A stretch of 64,000 nt of DNA from Peterkaempfera bronchialis (lineage in GTDB: Bacteria; Actinomycetota; Actinomycetes; Streptomycetales; Streptomycetaceae). The stretch spans positions 2,790,001-2,854,000 of the forward strand of contig NZ_CP031264.1 of the NCBI RefSeq assembly GCF_003258605.2, written 5' to 3'. Of this stretch, positions 52,480-61,228 are shown piece by piece. The position numbers and the translations under genes were made by a program. The notes beneath the pieces were generated by a model that was given only the letters and a program-made list of their open reading frames with translations, made no database searches and was not told the origin of the DNA. Each line of letters begins with the position of its first letter. Within the stretch, counting starts at the first letter, position 1.

Positions 52480-53370
52480 TCAGGTGAAGACCACCGTACG
52501 GGTGCCGTTCAGCAGCACGCGGTGCTCGCTGTGCCACTTCACCGCACGGGCCAGCGCCTGGCACTCCACATCCCGGCCGATGGCGACCAGCTGGTCCGGA
52601 GTGACGTCATGGGTGACCCGCTCGACCTCCTGCTCGATGATCGGGCCCTCGTCCAGGTCGGCGGTGACGTAGTGGGCGGTGGCCCCGATCAGCTTGACGC
52701 CTCGGACGTGCGCCTGGTGGTACGGCTTGGCGCCCTTGAAGCTCGGCAGGAAGGAGTGGTGGATGTTGATGATCCGGCCGGACAGCGCCTTGCACAGATC
52801 GTCGGAGAGCACCTGCATATAGCGGGCCAGCACCACCAGGTCGACCCGCTCCTTCTCCACCAGCTCCAGCAGCCGGGCCTCCCCGTCCGCCTTGGTGTCC
52901 CGGGTGACCGGGATGTGGTGGAACGGCACGTTGTAGGAGTCGGCCAGGCCCTCGAAGTCGGTGTGGTTGGAGACCACGGCCGCGATCTCCACCGGCAGGG
53001 CGCCGATGCTGGTGCGGAAGAGCAGGTCGTTGAGGCAGTGGCCGAACCTGCTGACCATCAGCAGCACGCGCATCTTCTCGTCGGTCGGGTGGATCCGCCA
53101 GTCCATGTGGAAGGAGGCGCCGATGGCGGCGAAGCTGGCCCGCAGCTTCTCCACGGTGACCGGGTCCTCCGCGGAGAAGTGCACCCGCATGAAGAAGAGG
53201 TCGGTGTCCTGGTCGCCGAACTGCTGGCTGTCGACGATGTTGCAGCCGGTCATGAAGAGGTAGCTGGACACGGCGTGCACGATGCCCTGCTTGTCGGGGC
53301 AGGACAGGGTGAGGACGTACTGGCGCCGACCGCCGGCCGTGCCCGCTGCCGCGTCTTTCTGCTCTGCCAC
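52480..53370 (-). CDS. purU: Formyltetrahydrofolate deformylase
   Basis: Hydrolyses 10-formyl-THF to formate and THF, balancing one-carbon pools for purine synthesis; 296 residues, the usual length. Residues 18-95 form an ACT domain (YVLTLSCPDKQGIVHAVSSY). The formyltransferase-like domain follows: NIHHSFLPSFKGAKPYHQA holds the catalytic-site histidines, and DLDEGPIIEQEV the conserved Asp. GTG at 53370 is chosen because the sequence further upstream does not fit the family. Confidence 0.93.
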   Translation of the reverse strand: MAEQKDAAAGTAGGRRQYVLTLSCPDKQGIVHAVSSYLFMTGCNIVDSQQFGDQDTDLFFMRVHFSAEDPVTVEKLRASFAAIGASFHMDWRIHPTDEKMRVLLMVSRFGHCLNDLLFRTSIGALPVEIAAVVSNHTDFEGLADSYNVPFHHIPVTRDTKADGEARLLELVEKERVDLVVLARYMQVLSDDLCKALSGRIINIHHSFLPSFKGAKPYHQAHVRGVKLIGATAHYVTADLDEGPIIEQEVERVTHDVTPDQLVAIGRDVECQALARAVKWHSEHRVLLNGTRTVVFT

Positions 53371-53491
53371 GGTCGTCGCCGCCCTCTCCTCGCCGCTGCC
53401 GGGCCCCGGGGCCCCTCGGAGACCAAGCGTGACACAGACCGGGGCGCTGCCCCGGCGCTGCCCGCACTGCGGACGGGCGGGGCGGGGCGGC

Positions 53492-53986
53492 TCAGGCCGT
53501 ACGGGTGAGGATCGCCAGGACCTCCAGCGAGCGGGGCGGCGCGTCCGGGTCCTCGCCGTCGTTCTCGGCCAGCCGCTGATGGGCCTCGCGGGCCGCCCGG
53601 ACCGCCTCCGGCCAGGCGTGGTGCGCCAGGTACGCGGTCGCCGGGGCGTCGGCGCCCACCTGGTGCAGGATGCGCAGCACCCGCAGCACCGCCACATCCA
53701 CCAGGGCGGCCTCGCCCGAGTCCCGGAAGATGGTGCCCACGTACTTCTCGGCGGACCAGCGGTCCAACCAGGTGTCCTCGACCAGCCGGTAGACGGCGTC
53801 GGTCACATCTCCGAACCCCGCGCGCCCGGCCACCCAGCACTCCTGCTGGAAGGCGGGGTCGGAGAGCATGTGCAGCGCGGAGCGGACCCGGGCCCTCCAG
53901 CGCCACCACGGCATGTCGTTCAGCGGCATGCCGCCCATGGTGGTGGAGCGGTGCCGTGCGCGGAAAGAGTTCGAGGAGACCGGCAT
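53492..53986 (-). CDS. SCO4402-like conserved actinobacterial protein
   Basis: 164 residues, soluble, helical. GGMPLNDMPWWRWRARVRSA and VEDTWLDRWSAEKYVGTIF are strongly conserved in the Streptomyces proteins I recall under the name SCO4402 family; no function is known. ATG at 53986 lies ten bases after TACTAT (complement of 53997-54002), a good -10, so transcription probably starts only a few bases before translation. A later ATG at 53938 is the alternative. It precedes purU on the same strand with a 121-base gap. Confidence 0.8.
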   Translation of the reverse strand: MPVSSNSFRARHRSTTMGGMPLNDMPWWRWRARVRSALHMLSDPAFQQECWVAGRAGFGDVTDAVYRLVEDTWLDRWSAEKYVGTIFRDSGEAALVDVAVLRVLRILHQVGADAPATAYLAHHAWPEAVRAAREAHQRLAENDGEDPDAPPRSLEVLAILTRTA

Positions 53987-54211
53987 AGGAATCCGATAGT
54001 ACGTTCTTCGCGAGGGCGACATTCCGGCACCCCCCGCAGGGTCGAGCGCCCCCTGCGCCGGGCGCATGCCACCCCCTCGCCCGCCCCCACCCGGTGTTCA
54101 CGTCCCGGCACCCGACCGTTCCCCCGGCGTCCCTCCCGCCGTGTGCCGCGCCGACCACGCTGGCCATCCGGTACGACGCGCACCACGGCTCTCAGGGGAG
54201 GGGCACGACCT

Positions 54212-55516
54212 ATGAGGCGGCTCGGACAGTCCGGCGCCAGGTTCGGCAGGTTCGGCGGCAGGCGGTCCGGTACCGCCCTCGGCCGTCTGCCGTCGGCCAG
54301 AGCGCTCGCCGCCGCCGTACTCACCCTGCCCGCCGCACTCTCCGCCACCGGCTGCGGCGGCCCGGCCGACGCCGCCACCTCCGGCGGCATCACCGTGATG
54401 ACCTGGGCCCCGATCGGCACCGGCGGCGCCGACCGGCCCGGCATGACCGCCCTCGCCGAGGCCATCGGCCGCCGGGTGAACGCCGAGGGCGGCCTCTCCG
54501 GCCACCGGCTGAACGTCATCACCTGCAACGAGCACGACACCGCCGCGGGCGCCGACGCCTGCACCCGGCAGGCCGTGGACGCGGGCGCGGTCGCCGTGGT
54601 CGGCTCCTCCAGCCAGTACGGCGACAGCATCTTCCCCGTCCTCCAGAACGAGGGCATCCCCTACATCGGCGGCTACGGCCTCTCCGCCGCCGAGTTCAAG
54701 AGCCCCAACTCCTACCCGGTCAACGGCGGCACGCCCGCCCTGCTGGCCGGCAGCGGACGGCAGCTGATCGCCGAGGGCTGCCGCAGCGTCGCCGTGGTCC
54801 GGCCGGACACCCGCGCCGGCGATGTGATGATCGGCTACCTGGCCCGGGCACTCGCCCCGGCCGGGATCAGGCCCACCGATATCCGGGCACCCGAGCAGTC
54901 CACCGACTACGCTCCCGCCGCCGAGCAGGCCATCGGCACGGACCAGCCCCACCACTGCGTCACCGCCGCCCTGGCCGCCGACCCCACCCAGACCTTCGTC
55001 GACGCCTACCGCAGGCGGAAGCCCGCCCACACCCGGCTCTCCTCGGTGATCGGCAGCTTCCAGCAGTCGGTGGTCGACGCCACCGGCGGCAGCAGCGGCC
55101 CGCTCGGCGACGCCTACGCGGCCAGCTGGTACCCGGCCGAGTCGTCCAAGGTCTGGGACGGCCTGCGGGACACCGCCCGCCGCTATGCCGTCGGCGACAC
55201 CGGCATCGACCCCTCGGACCCGGGAGTGCAGACCACCTGGGTCGCCTACCGGGTCTTCCTGGAGACGGCGAAGCGGCTGGGCCCGGAGATCGGCTCCCGC
55301 AAGCTGATCGAGGCCCTGGACACCCAGGGGCCCCTGGACACCGGCGGCGCCACCCCGCCGCTCAGCTGGCGGCTGAGCGACCTGCTGGCGAGCGTCGACA
55401 CCCCGCGCCTGGTCAACACCTCGGTGACCTTCCAGGCCGTGCGCGACGGGCAGTTCACCGACCAGCAGCGCGGGTTCACCGACGTACGGTGGGTGCTCAC
55501 CGGCGCCATCCCCTGA
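54212..55516 (+). CDS. Branched-chain amino acid-type periplasmic-binding lipoprotein
   Basis: 434 residues, extracytoplasmic. The signal sequence ends in a lipobox LSATGC (Cys48). The mature protein is a type I periplasmic-binding fold: VITCNEHDTAAGADACTRQA, AVVGSSSQYGDSIFPVL and IPYIGGYGLSAAE resemble LivJ-type leucine-binding proteins. No ABC permease or ATPase gene is nearby, so it is an orphan receptor or shares a transporter. ATG at 54212 follows GGGGAGGGG. Confidence 0.83.
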   Translation: MRRLGQSGARFGRFGGRRSGTALGRLPSARALAAAVLTLPAALSATGCGGPADAATSGGITVMTWAPIGTGGADRPGMTALAEAIGRRVNAEGGLSGHRLNVITCNEHDTAAGADACTRQAVDAGAVAVVGSSSQYGDSIFPVLQNEGIPYIGGYGLSAAEFKSPNSYPVNGGTPALLAGSGRQLIAEGCRSVAVVRPDTRAGDVMIGYLARALAPAGIRPTDIRAPEQSTDYAPAAEQAIGTDQPHHCVTAALAADPTQTFVDAYRRRKPAHTRLSSVIGSFQQSVVDATGGSSGPLGDAYAASWYPAESSKVWDGLRDTARRYAVGDTGIDPSDPGVQTTWVAYRVFLETAKRLGPEIGSRKLIEALDTQGPLDTGGATPPLSWRLSDLLASVDTPRLVNTSVTFQAVRDGQFTDQQRGFTDVRWVLTGAIP

Positions 55517-55534
55517 CGCCCTCTCGTGCCCGGC

Positions 55535-56407
55535 TCAGCTACGGCGGGCGGGCAGCTCCTCCTCCAGGGTCCGCACCAGGGCGCTCAACCGGCCCCGCTC
55601 GGGGTACACCGAGGGCACCCCGGCGGCGTCCAGCGGCCGGGCGCAGACCACGCCGATCGCCGCCGCGAGCACCCGGCCGTCCCGCAGCGCCGCCACCAGC
55701 TCCTCGTACCGGCCCAACTCCCGGGCCTGCGCGAACAGCCCCTCCACGGCGGGCTGGCTGGTGAACGCCACCGCGTCCACCTCGCCCGCCGCCACCGCCG
55801 CCACCAGTCCCCGGGCCGGCCCCGGATCGGCCGGCGGCCCCCAGCGGTACACCGGCACCGGCAGCACCTCGGCCCCGGCGGCGCGCAGCGCGGCGGTGAA
55901 CTCCGGCATGGGCGCCCCATGCTCCTGTACGGCCACCCGGCGGCCCGCCAGGTCCTGCGCCAGCAGCCAACCGAGCAGGTCGTCATTGGACTCGGTGGGC
56001 GCCGAGTACACCTCGCGCAGCCCGCAGCCGCGCACCGCACCGGTCGCCTTGGGGCCCCGGCACACCACGGCCGCCCGGGCCAGCGCGGCGGACAGCTCCC
56101 CGCCCCGGCCCCACGCCTCGGCGGCGGCCAGCCAGCCCCGGAAGCCCACACCGGTGGTGACGGCCACATAGTCGGGCGGGGCGGCGACACAGGCGTCGAC
56201 GGCGGCCCGCAGCTCCTCGTCGTCCTCCAGCGGTTGGGTGGACATGGTCGGCGCCTCCACCACCCGGGCGCCCCGGCGGCGCAGCAGCCCCACCAGGTCC
56301 TCACGCCGCCGGTCTGCGGTCACGGCCACGGTCCGCCCGGCCAGCGGCCCCTCGGCGGGCGCCACATGCGGGGCGGGGTCGTCGGTGAAGCGGGTCGGCT
56401 CAGCCAT
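55535..56407 (-). CDS. hemD: Uroporphyrinogen-III synthase family protein
   Basis: 290 residues. The HemD fold of two Rossmann-like lobes is seen as LAGRTVAVTADRRREDLVGLL, VVCRGPKATGAVRGCGL, VAVQEHGAPMPEF and VDAVAFTSQPAVEGLF. Cyclisation of hydroxymethylbilane in tetrapyrrole synthesis is the family reaction. It is not beside other hem genes, and longer streptomycete relatives carry an additional C-terminal winged-helix domain that is absent here, so a second or regulatory HemD paralogue is likely. ATG at 56407 is chosen; upstream is repeat DNA. Confidence 0.78.
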   Translation of the reverse strand: MAEPTRFTDDPAPHVAPAEGPLAGRTVAVTADRRREDLVGLLRRRGARVVEAPTMSTQPLEDDEELRAAVDACVAAPPDYVAVTTGVGFRGWLAAAEAWGRGGELSAALARAAVVCRGPKATGAVRGCGLREVYSAPTESNDDLLGWLLAQDLAGRRVAVQEHGAPMPEFTAALRAAGAEVLPVPVYRWGPPADPGPARGLVAAVAAGEVDAVAFTSQPAVEGLFAQARELGRYEELVAALRDGRVLAAAIGVVCARPLDAAGVPSVYPERGRLSALVRTLEEELPARRS

Positions 56408-56502
56408 GGGCCCAGCATGCCAAAGCCCTACCGGGCTCATCGAACGGGCACCGACCACACCAGCACCACGCCCGCCCCCGCCCAGGCCGAACGGGGCCGG
56501 TC

Positions 56503-56808
56503 CAGACCCGGGCGACACACCCCGCAGGCCCCACACAAACCGACCCGACACAGCCCACCCACCGTGGATCCCACGCGGGCCAAGCACGGACGGCCCGAGG
56601 CGAACCAGCCCCCAAAACCCAACGACGGGCCGGACAGGGCAGAGCCAGACCCGGGCGACACACCCCGCAGGCCCCACACAAACCGACCCGACACGGCCCA
56701 GACCCCCGGACCCCGCGCGGGCCAAGCGGGACGGACCGAGGCGGACCCCCTGAACCCGACACCCACCCGCCCCCGCACACGAACCGACCCGGCACGGCCC
56801 AGACCCCC
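56503..56808. repeat. 143-bp imperfect direct repeat, two and a half copies
   Basis: 56503-56558 and 56646-56701 are the same over 56 bases with one mismatch. The following part (ggaccccacgcgggccaag-like) is also repeated at 56571, 56707 and about 56811. A third partial copy starts near 56776. The block fills the 447-bp gap between hemD and the single-TM gene; no gene was recognised in it. Confidence 0.85.
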
Positions 56809-56854
56809 CGGGACCCCACGCGGGACGGGCGGTGGGGCCGGGCCGACCGGGGTG

Positions 56855-57982
56855 TCAGAGGTCGCTGTAGGAGCGGGTGGGCAGGCCGGTGCGGCGGGCG
56901 ATGGGGTTCCACAGGTCGGACGCCTGCTTCTTGGCGGCCGTGGCCACACCGCTGGCGGCGTCGCCGCCCGACAGATGGCCCCCGTTGGCGGGCCGGTGGT
57001 GTCGGCGGCACGACTTGCCCGAGTCCCCCGCCCAGGCCGCGTACTCCTCGTCGGCCTTTGCCGACGCCTGCCAGGCGGCCCGCAGCCGGTCGGCGAGCCG
57101 GGCGCCGTCGGGCAGCTTGTCGACCTTCAGCCCCTCCAGGTTGGTGACCAGCTGCCGCCGCTGGCCGGCCGCCTCCACCAGCTTCTGCCGGGCATTGCCC
57201 AGGTCCTGGCAACCCCGGATCGCGCCGACCGCCGCGACGACCGAGCCCCGGCTGTTGGAGGCCGTGCCCATCAGCCCGGCCAGGGCCTGTGCCTGGGCCT
57301 TCATCTCCGGGTCGACCCGGTCCGAGGCGGCGGGGGGTGCGGCCGGGGCGCCGGACTCCGGCTGCTGGGAGCCGGTGGCCCCGGTGGCGGGCGTGGAGGC
57401 CGCCGCCGGGGTCTTGTCGCCGTCCCCGCCGCCGCTGAACAGGGCGCCGCCGAGGATGCCGACCAGTGCGCAGGCGCCGACCACCACCCCGGCAATCGCC
57501 TTGGCGGACGGTCTGCTGCTGCGGCGCGAGGACCGCTGCTCAGGCTCGTCCCGCAGCTGCCGGCCCCCGTACGGCGGCACGGGCGCGGGCGGCTGGGACG
57601 GAGCCGCCCCGAAGCCGGGCGGCTGCTGCTGCATGGCCGCCGGGTCGCCGGGCGGGTACGGCGGCAGGTACTGCGTCGCCGCCGCCTGGTCCGGCCCGCC
57701 CGGGGCGGGGGTCGTCGGATACGGCGGGAGGTACTGGGTGGCGGCGGCGTCCTGCCCGCCGGGGGCGGGCGCGGCCTCCGGGTACGGCGGCGGGTAGTGC
57801 GCCGCCGACCCGTCCGGCCCGCCGGGCTGCGCGGGCGCTCCCCAGGAGCCGTCCTGCGGACCGCCGCCGGGGCCCGGGTACCCGTAGCCGCCGCCGGACT
57901 GCTGGTACGGCGACGGGTCGGGCTCGGGCCGGAACAGGTCCTCGGGATTGAGTTCTCGGGAGTTCGGGCGGCGCTGGTTCAA
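56855..57982 (-). CDS. Single-pass membrane protein with Pro-rich cytoplasmic domain
   Basis: 375 residues. Residues 1-160 are Pro/Gly/Tyr-rich with a repeated ATQYLPPYP motif; one membrane helix follows (about 163-185, AIAGVVVGACALVGILGGAL), then a Ser/Ala linker and an extracellular helical domain (225-375) with two Cys (RGCQDL and GKSCRRH). A TTG start is proposed because GAGGAA lies six bases before it. Conserved hypothetical type in Streptomyces; the Pro-rich part could bind partner proteins. Function unknown. Confidence 0.75.
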   Translation of the reverse strand: MNQRRPNSRELNPEDLFRPEPDPSPYQQSGGGYGYPGPGGGPQDGSWGAPAQPGGPDGSAAHYPPPYPEAAPAPGGQDAAATQYLPPYPTTPAPGGPDQAAATQYLPPYPPGDPAAMQQQPPGFGAAPSQPPAPVPPYGGRQLRDEPEQRSSRRSSRPSAKAIAGVVVGACALVGILGGALFSGGGDGDKTPAAASTPATGATGSQQPESGAPAAPPAASDRVDPEMKAQAQALAGLMGTASNSRGSVVAAVGAIRGCQDLGNARQKLVEAAGQRRQLVTNLEGLKVDKLPDGARLADRLRAAWQASAKADEEYAAWAGDSGKSCRRHHRPANGGHLSGGDAASGVATAAKKQASDLWNPIARRTGLPTRSYSDL

Positions 57983-58131
57983 CGCGATTCCTCAACTGTG
58001 CGCGGATGCCGGGCTGCAACAGGCGGCCTGGCCCCCACGGTCCACCTCTTCAGAACGTCGCCCCACGCTACCCGTTCACCTCAACGGGTGACTACGCGCC
58101 CGTAGGTTCCAGCCGGATGACGGCCGCTCCG

Positions 58132-59514
58132 TCACGCAGCCGCCGCCTCCATCCCGGCGCGTTCATGGAACTCCCGCACCGCCCGCTGCTCCCGGAACGG
58201 CTCCAGCCGCCGCCGGAAGTCCTCCAGGTACTCCTCGCCCCGCTGCGAACGCAGACCGGAGAGCAGTTCCACGGCCTGCGCGCCGGTGTCGCACGCCTGC
58301 TCCACCTCCCGCTGCTGGAGGTGCGCGGTGGCCAGCAGCACCAGGTCCACCGCCCGCCGCCGCACCCGGCTCTCCGGGTGGTGCTCCAGCGCCGTCCGGG
58401 CCTGCCGCTCGGCCGGCCGGGCCTGCTCCAGGTCGCGGTGACAGTGCGCCAACTCGTCGGCCAGGTACGCCTCGTCGAAGTGCGCGATCCAGTCCGGGTC
58501 CTCGTCCGGCCGGCTGTGCTCCATGGCGTCCACCGCCCTGGCCGCGACCAGCCGGCAGGCCCGGTCGTCGCCCAGCAGGGCGTGCCCGCGCGCCTCGGCC
58601 GCGTAGAACATGGCCATCGCGGTGGCCGTGGCAGCGCCCCGCGCACCCTCCTGGGCGGCCCTCGCCAGCTGGGCGATCTCCCGGGGGTTGCCGAGCGCCG
58701 CGGCGAGGTGGCTCATCGAGGCGGCCAGCACATATCCGCCGTAGCCCCGGTCCCCCGCCGCCTGCGCCAGCCGCAGCGCCTGGATGTAGTACCGCTGCGC
58801 CAGGCCCGGGTGGCCGGTGTCCACGGCCATGTACCCGGCCAGCTCGGTGAGCCGCGCCACGGCCGCGAAGAGCCGCCGCCCGGTCTCCTCCCGATACGAC
58901 CCGGACAGCAGCCCGGAGACCACGCTGTTGAGGTAGTGCACCACCAGCGGGCGCACATGCCCGCTGCCGAAGCGGTGGTCCAGGTCGACCAGCATGGCGG
59001 TGGCCGCCCGCACGGCGGCCACGTCCGACGGCCCCACCCGTGGGCCGCCGGCCCGCGCCACGGCGTGGTCGGGCGGGGTGATCAGCCAGTCGCGGCTGGG
59101 CTCCACCAGCGCGGAGGCGGCCACCGAGGCGCCGTTGAGGAAGTCGCGGCGGCCCACGTCGCTGCGCCACAGCTCGCACGCCTGCTCCACCGCTGCGGCG
59201 AGGGTCGGCGCGAACTGCAACCCGATCCCGCTGGAGAGGTTCTTGCCGTCGGCCATGCCGATCTCGTCGATGCTGACTGCCCGGCCGAGCTTGCGGCCCA
59301 GCGCCTCGGCGATCACCGCCGGAGCCTGTCCGCGCGGCTGCTGACCGCGCAGCCAGCGGGCTACCGATGTCTTGTCGTACCTCAGATCGAACCCGTGCTC
59401 GGCGCCGCAGAGATTGACCCGGCGGGCCAGGCCCGCGTTGGAGCAGCCCGCCTCCTGGATCAGGGACTGCAGCCGTTCGTTGGGCTGTCGTGCGATGAGC
59501 GGTCTGGCGGCCAT
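58132..59514 (-). CDS. HTH and TPR-type regulator (NsdA-like)
   Basis: 460 residues. The N-terminus MAARPLIARQPNERLQSLI with YDKTSVARWLRGQQPRG forms an XRE-like DNA-binding part (about 10-75). The remaining 350 residues are helical repeats of TPR character (LAQRYYIQALRLAQAAGDR, ADELAHCHRDLEQARPAER). It recalls the S. coelicolor differentiation regulator NsdA and its paralogues, a comparison from memory. ATG at 59514 has GGGGAGG upstream. The nested palindrome at 59673-59711 lies 160 bases in front. Confidence 0.75.
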   Translation of the reverse strand: MAARPLIARQPNERLQSLIQEAGCSNAGLARRVNLCGAEHGFDLRYDKTSVARWLRGQQPRGQAPAVIAEALGRKLGRAVSIDEIGMADGKNLSSGIGLQFAPTLAAAVEQACELWRSDVGRRDFLNGASVAASALVEPSRDWLITPPDHAVARAGGPRVGPSDVAAVRAATAMLVDLDHRFGSGHVRPLVVHYLNSVVSGLLSGSYREETGRRLFAAVARLTELAGYMAVDTGHPGLAQRYYIQALRLAQAAGDRGYGGYVLAASMSHLAAALGNPREIAQLARAAQEGARGAATATAMAMFYAAEARGHALLGDDRACRLVAARAVDAMEHSRPDEDPDWIAHFDEAYLADELAHCHRDLEQARPAERQARTALEHHPESRVRRRAVDLVLLATAHLQQREVEQACDTGAQAVELLSGLRSQRGEEYLEDFRRRLEPFREQRAVREFHERAGMEAAAA

Positions 59515-60012
59515 GGCCTTCGCCTCCCCAACGCCCCCGGCTCTCCCCGGTGGGCGACCTGTGCTGTCCCGGCACCGCCGGACCCTGCCCTGGTCCTGCG
59601 CTCCGGCCCGCCTCGCAAGGTGACGGCACAGAGGCCCGAACCCGGGCCTCGTGCCGCCATATTCCGGACAATTGACGCAGGCACCTGACGTCAGCTTAGC
59701 GACCTGCGTCACACCCGGTGTACCCACCACAGACCGCCCGACTCCCCACGCGCCCCGGGGGGTGCACCCATGCGCCCCGCCGCGCGCCGCCCTGACCTGC
59801 GACTCCCTCCCGCAACCCGCTCCCCCGGCGCCGCCCGGACCCATCACCGTCACGAGTGACCGTCAGCGACCCCGCCCCCGGGCGCACCCGCGCCCGGCTC
59901 ACCCGAAGCACCCGGCGCATCCGGCGCACCCGCGCCCACCACGCTCCGGGCAAGGCTCGGGCAAGCCGCAGCAAAGCCGTAACCCCCGCGCCCGGGCGTA
60001 GTTGAGCAGCAC
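59515..60012. promoter_or_regulatory. 498-bp divergent region, TPR regulator / prim-pol gene
   Basis: Holds the palindrome at 59673-59711 and a perfect hairpin AGGCCCG-AACC-CGGGCCT (59632-59649). TTGACG (59672-59677) followed after 19 bases by TAGCGA (59697-59702) is a possible plus-strand promoter overlapping the palindrome. No gene was seen. Confidence 0.5.
59673..59711. promoter_or_regulatory. Nested palindrome with TGACGTCA core
   Basis: Outer arms TGACGCAGG (59673-59681) and CCTGCGTCA (59703-59711) are perfect inverted repeats 21 bases apart; inside is the perfect 8-bp palindrome TGACGTCA (59686-59693). Likely operator for the TPR regulator gene or the prim-pol gene. Confidence 0.7.
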
Positions 60013-60711
60013 GTGGAAGAGACCCTGGGAGCGGCCGCGCAGGGGCGCGGCGCCGCCTCCGTACGCGACCTGCTCGCGGAAGCCGTCCGATACGCCGAGG
60101 ACCGCCACTGGGAGGTCTCCCCCGGGACGTGGCTGATCGAGCAGGACGGGCGGGCCCGCTGCTCCTGCGGCGGCCGGACCTGCTCCGCACCGGGTGCGCA
60201 CCCTGCGGCACCGGACTGGCAGGGGCGGGCCAGCGCCGCTCCCGGCGCGGTGCGGCGCTGGTGGACGGACCACCCGCAGGCGTCGGTGCTGCTCCCCACC
60301 GGGCGGACCTTCGATGTGCTCGACGTACCGGAGACGGCCGGGTGCCTGGCGCTGGCCCGGATGGAGCGGACCGGTGTGCAGTTGGGCCCGGTGGTGGCGA
60401 TGCCGGCCACCGGGGGGCGCGGTCGGCGGCTGCTCTTCCTGGTACTGCCCGGGGTGCTGCCGAAGCTGCCCGAGCTGCTGCGCCGGCTCGGCTGGGCGCC
60501 GGGCCGCCTCGATCTGGTGGCGCACGGCGACGGCGACTGGATCGTGGCGCCGCCGTCCCGGGTGGGCACCTATGGCTTCGTGCAGTGGGCCCGGCCGCCG
60601 TCCGAGGCCAACCGCTGGCTGCCGGAGGCGTCCGAGCTGATCGACCCGCTGGCGTACGCCTGCGGTCGCGAGGCGCCGCCGTCGGCCGCCTCCCCGGTCG
60701 CGGCCTCCTGA
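60013..60711 (+). CDS. Small bifunctional primase/polymerase-domain protein
   Basis: 232 residues, a stand-alone prim-pol N-terminal domain. CSCGGRTCSAPGAHPAAPDW matches the C-x-C-G...C-x-x-PGxHP segment, and TFDVLDVPETAG covers the acidic strand. The GVDVD-type catalytic pair is changed to FDVLDVP, so polymerase activity is uncertain. Such short proteins are frequent in Streptomyces chromosomes and are not linked to plasmid genes here. GTG at 60013. Confidence 0.7.
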   Translation: MEETLGAAAQGRGAASVRDLLAEAVRYAEDRHWEVSPGTWLIEQDGRARCSCGGRTCSAPGAHPAAPDWQGRASAAPGAVRRWWTDHPQASVLLPTGRTFDVLDVPETAGCLALARMERTGVQLGPVVAMPATGGRGRRLLFLVLPGVLPKLPELLRRLGWAPGRLDLVAHGDGDWIVAPPSRVGTYGFVQWARPPSEANRWLPEASELIDPLAYACGREAPPSAASPVAAS

Positions 60712-60722
60712 CCCTCACCCCC

Positions 60723-60754
60723 AGGGCCCCGTCTCCCGCCGGAGACGGGGCCCT
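60723..60754. terminator. Perfect 14-bp terminator hairpin
   Basis: AGGGCCCCGTCTCC (60723-60736) / GGAGACGGGGCCCT (60741-60754) with loop CGCC, right after the prim-pol stop and between convergent genes. Confidence 0.92.
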
Positions 60755-60869
60755 CGGCGGTGTCCGGCGCGCGTCAAGGTGCCGATAAGGATCGGACTTA
60801 CCCGTTCGGAGGCGGCGAAAGCCCCTCGGACGGGGGACAGGGCTCAAGGATTGGCCGGAACAGCCGAGG

Positions 60870-61110
60870 GGATGAATCCGGTCGGGAGGGACCAAGAAAG
60901 GACGAACCAGAAGAAAACCGAAGTAAAGGGAGAGAAAGGGGTCGGAGAAGGCGGAGACCCGGTCCGGAAGGGGAAGCCGGCGCGGGTCTCGGAAAGGGAG
61001 AAAGGGTCGGGGAGGGACGGTGCCTCGGGGAGAGGCAGGGCGGGGAACAAGGGGAGGGAAAACAGGAGGGGAAGCAGGAGGGGAAAGGGTCGGGGAGGGG
61101 TCGTCGCCCG
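60870..61110 (+). other. Polypurine tract downstream of the iron regulator
   Basis: Strongly purine-biased plus strand (gggaga, aaaggg, gaggggaag runs) with low-complexity G/A repeats such as ggaggggaa recurring at 61060-61085. Far from the base composition of coding DNA here. It lies in the 517-bp gap between two convergent genes; nothing else was recognised there. Confidence 0.75.
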
Positions 61111-61228
61111 GTGCGCTCGGGGTTCCGGGAGACGGCTGGGGAGCGGAGGGCTTCGGCGCACGGGGAGCGCCGGGGCCCTCCGCTGCGGGGCCCGCGTCCG
61201 CCCCGGCCGAGGCCGGGACGGAGGCGGG

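Noticed and set aside
56408-56725. N-terminal extension of the hemD-like protein
   Set aside because: The frame stays open only through noncoding repeats; the domain begins right after the ATG at 56407.
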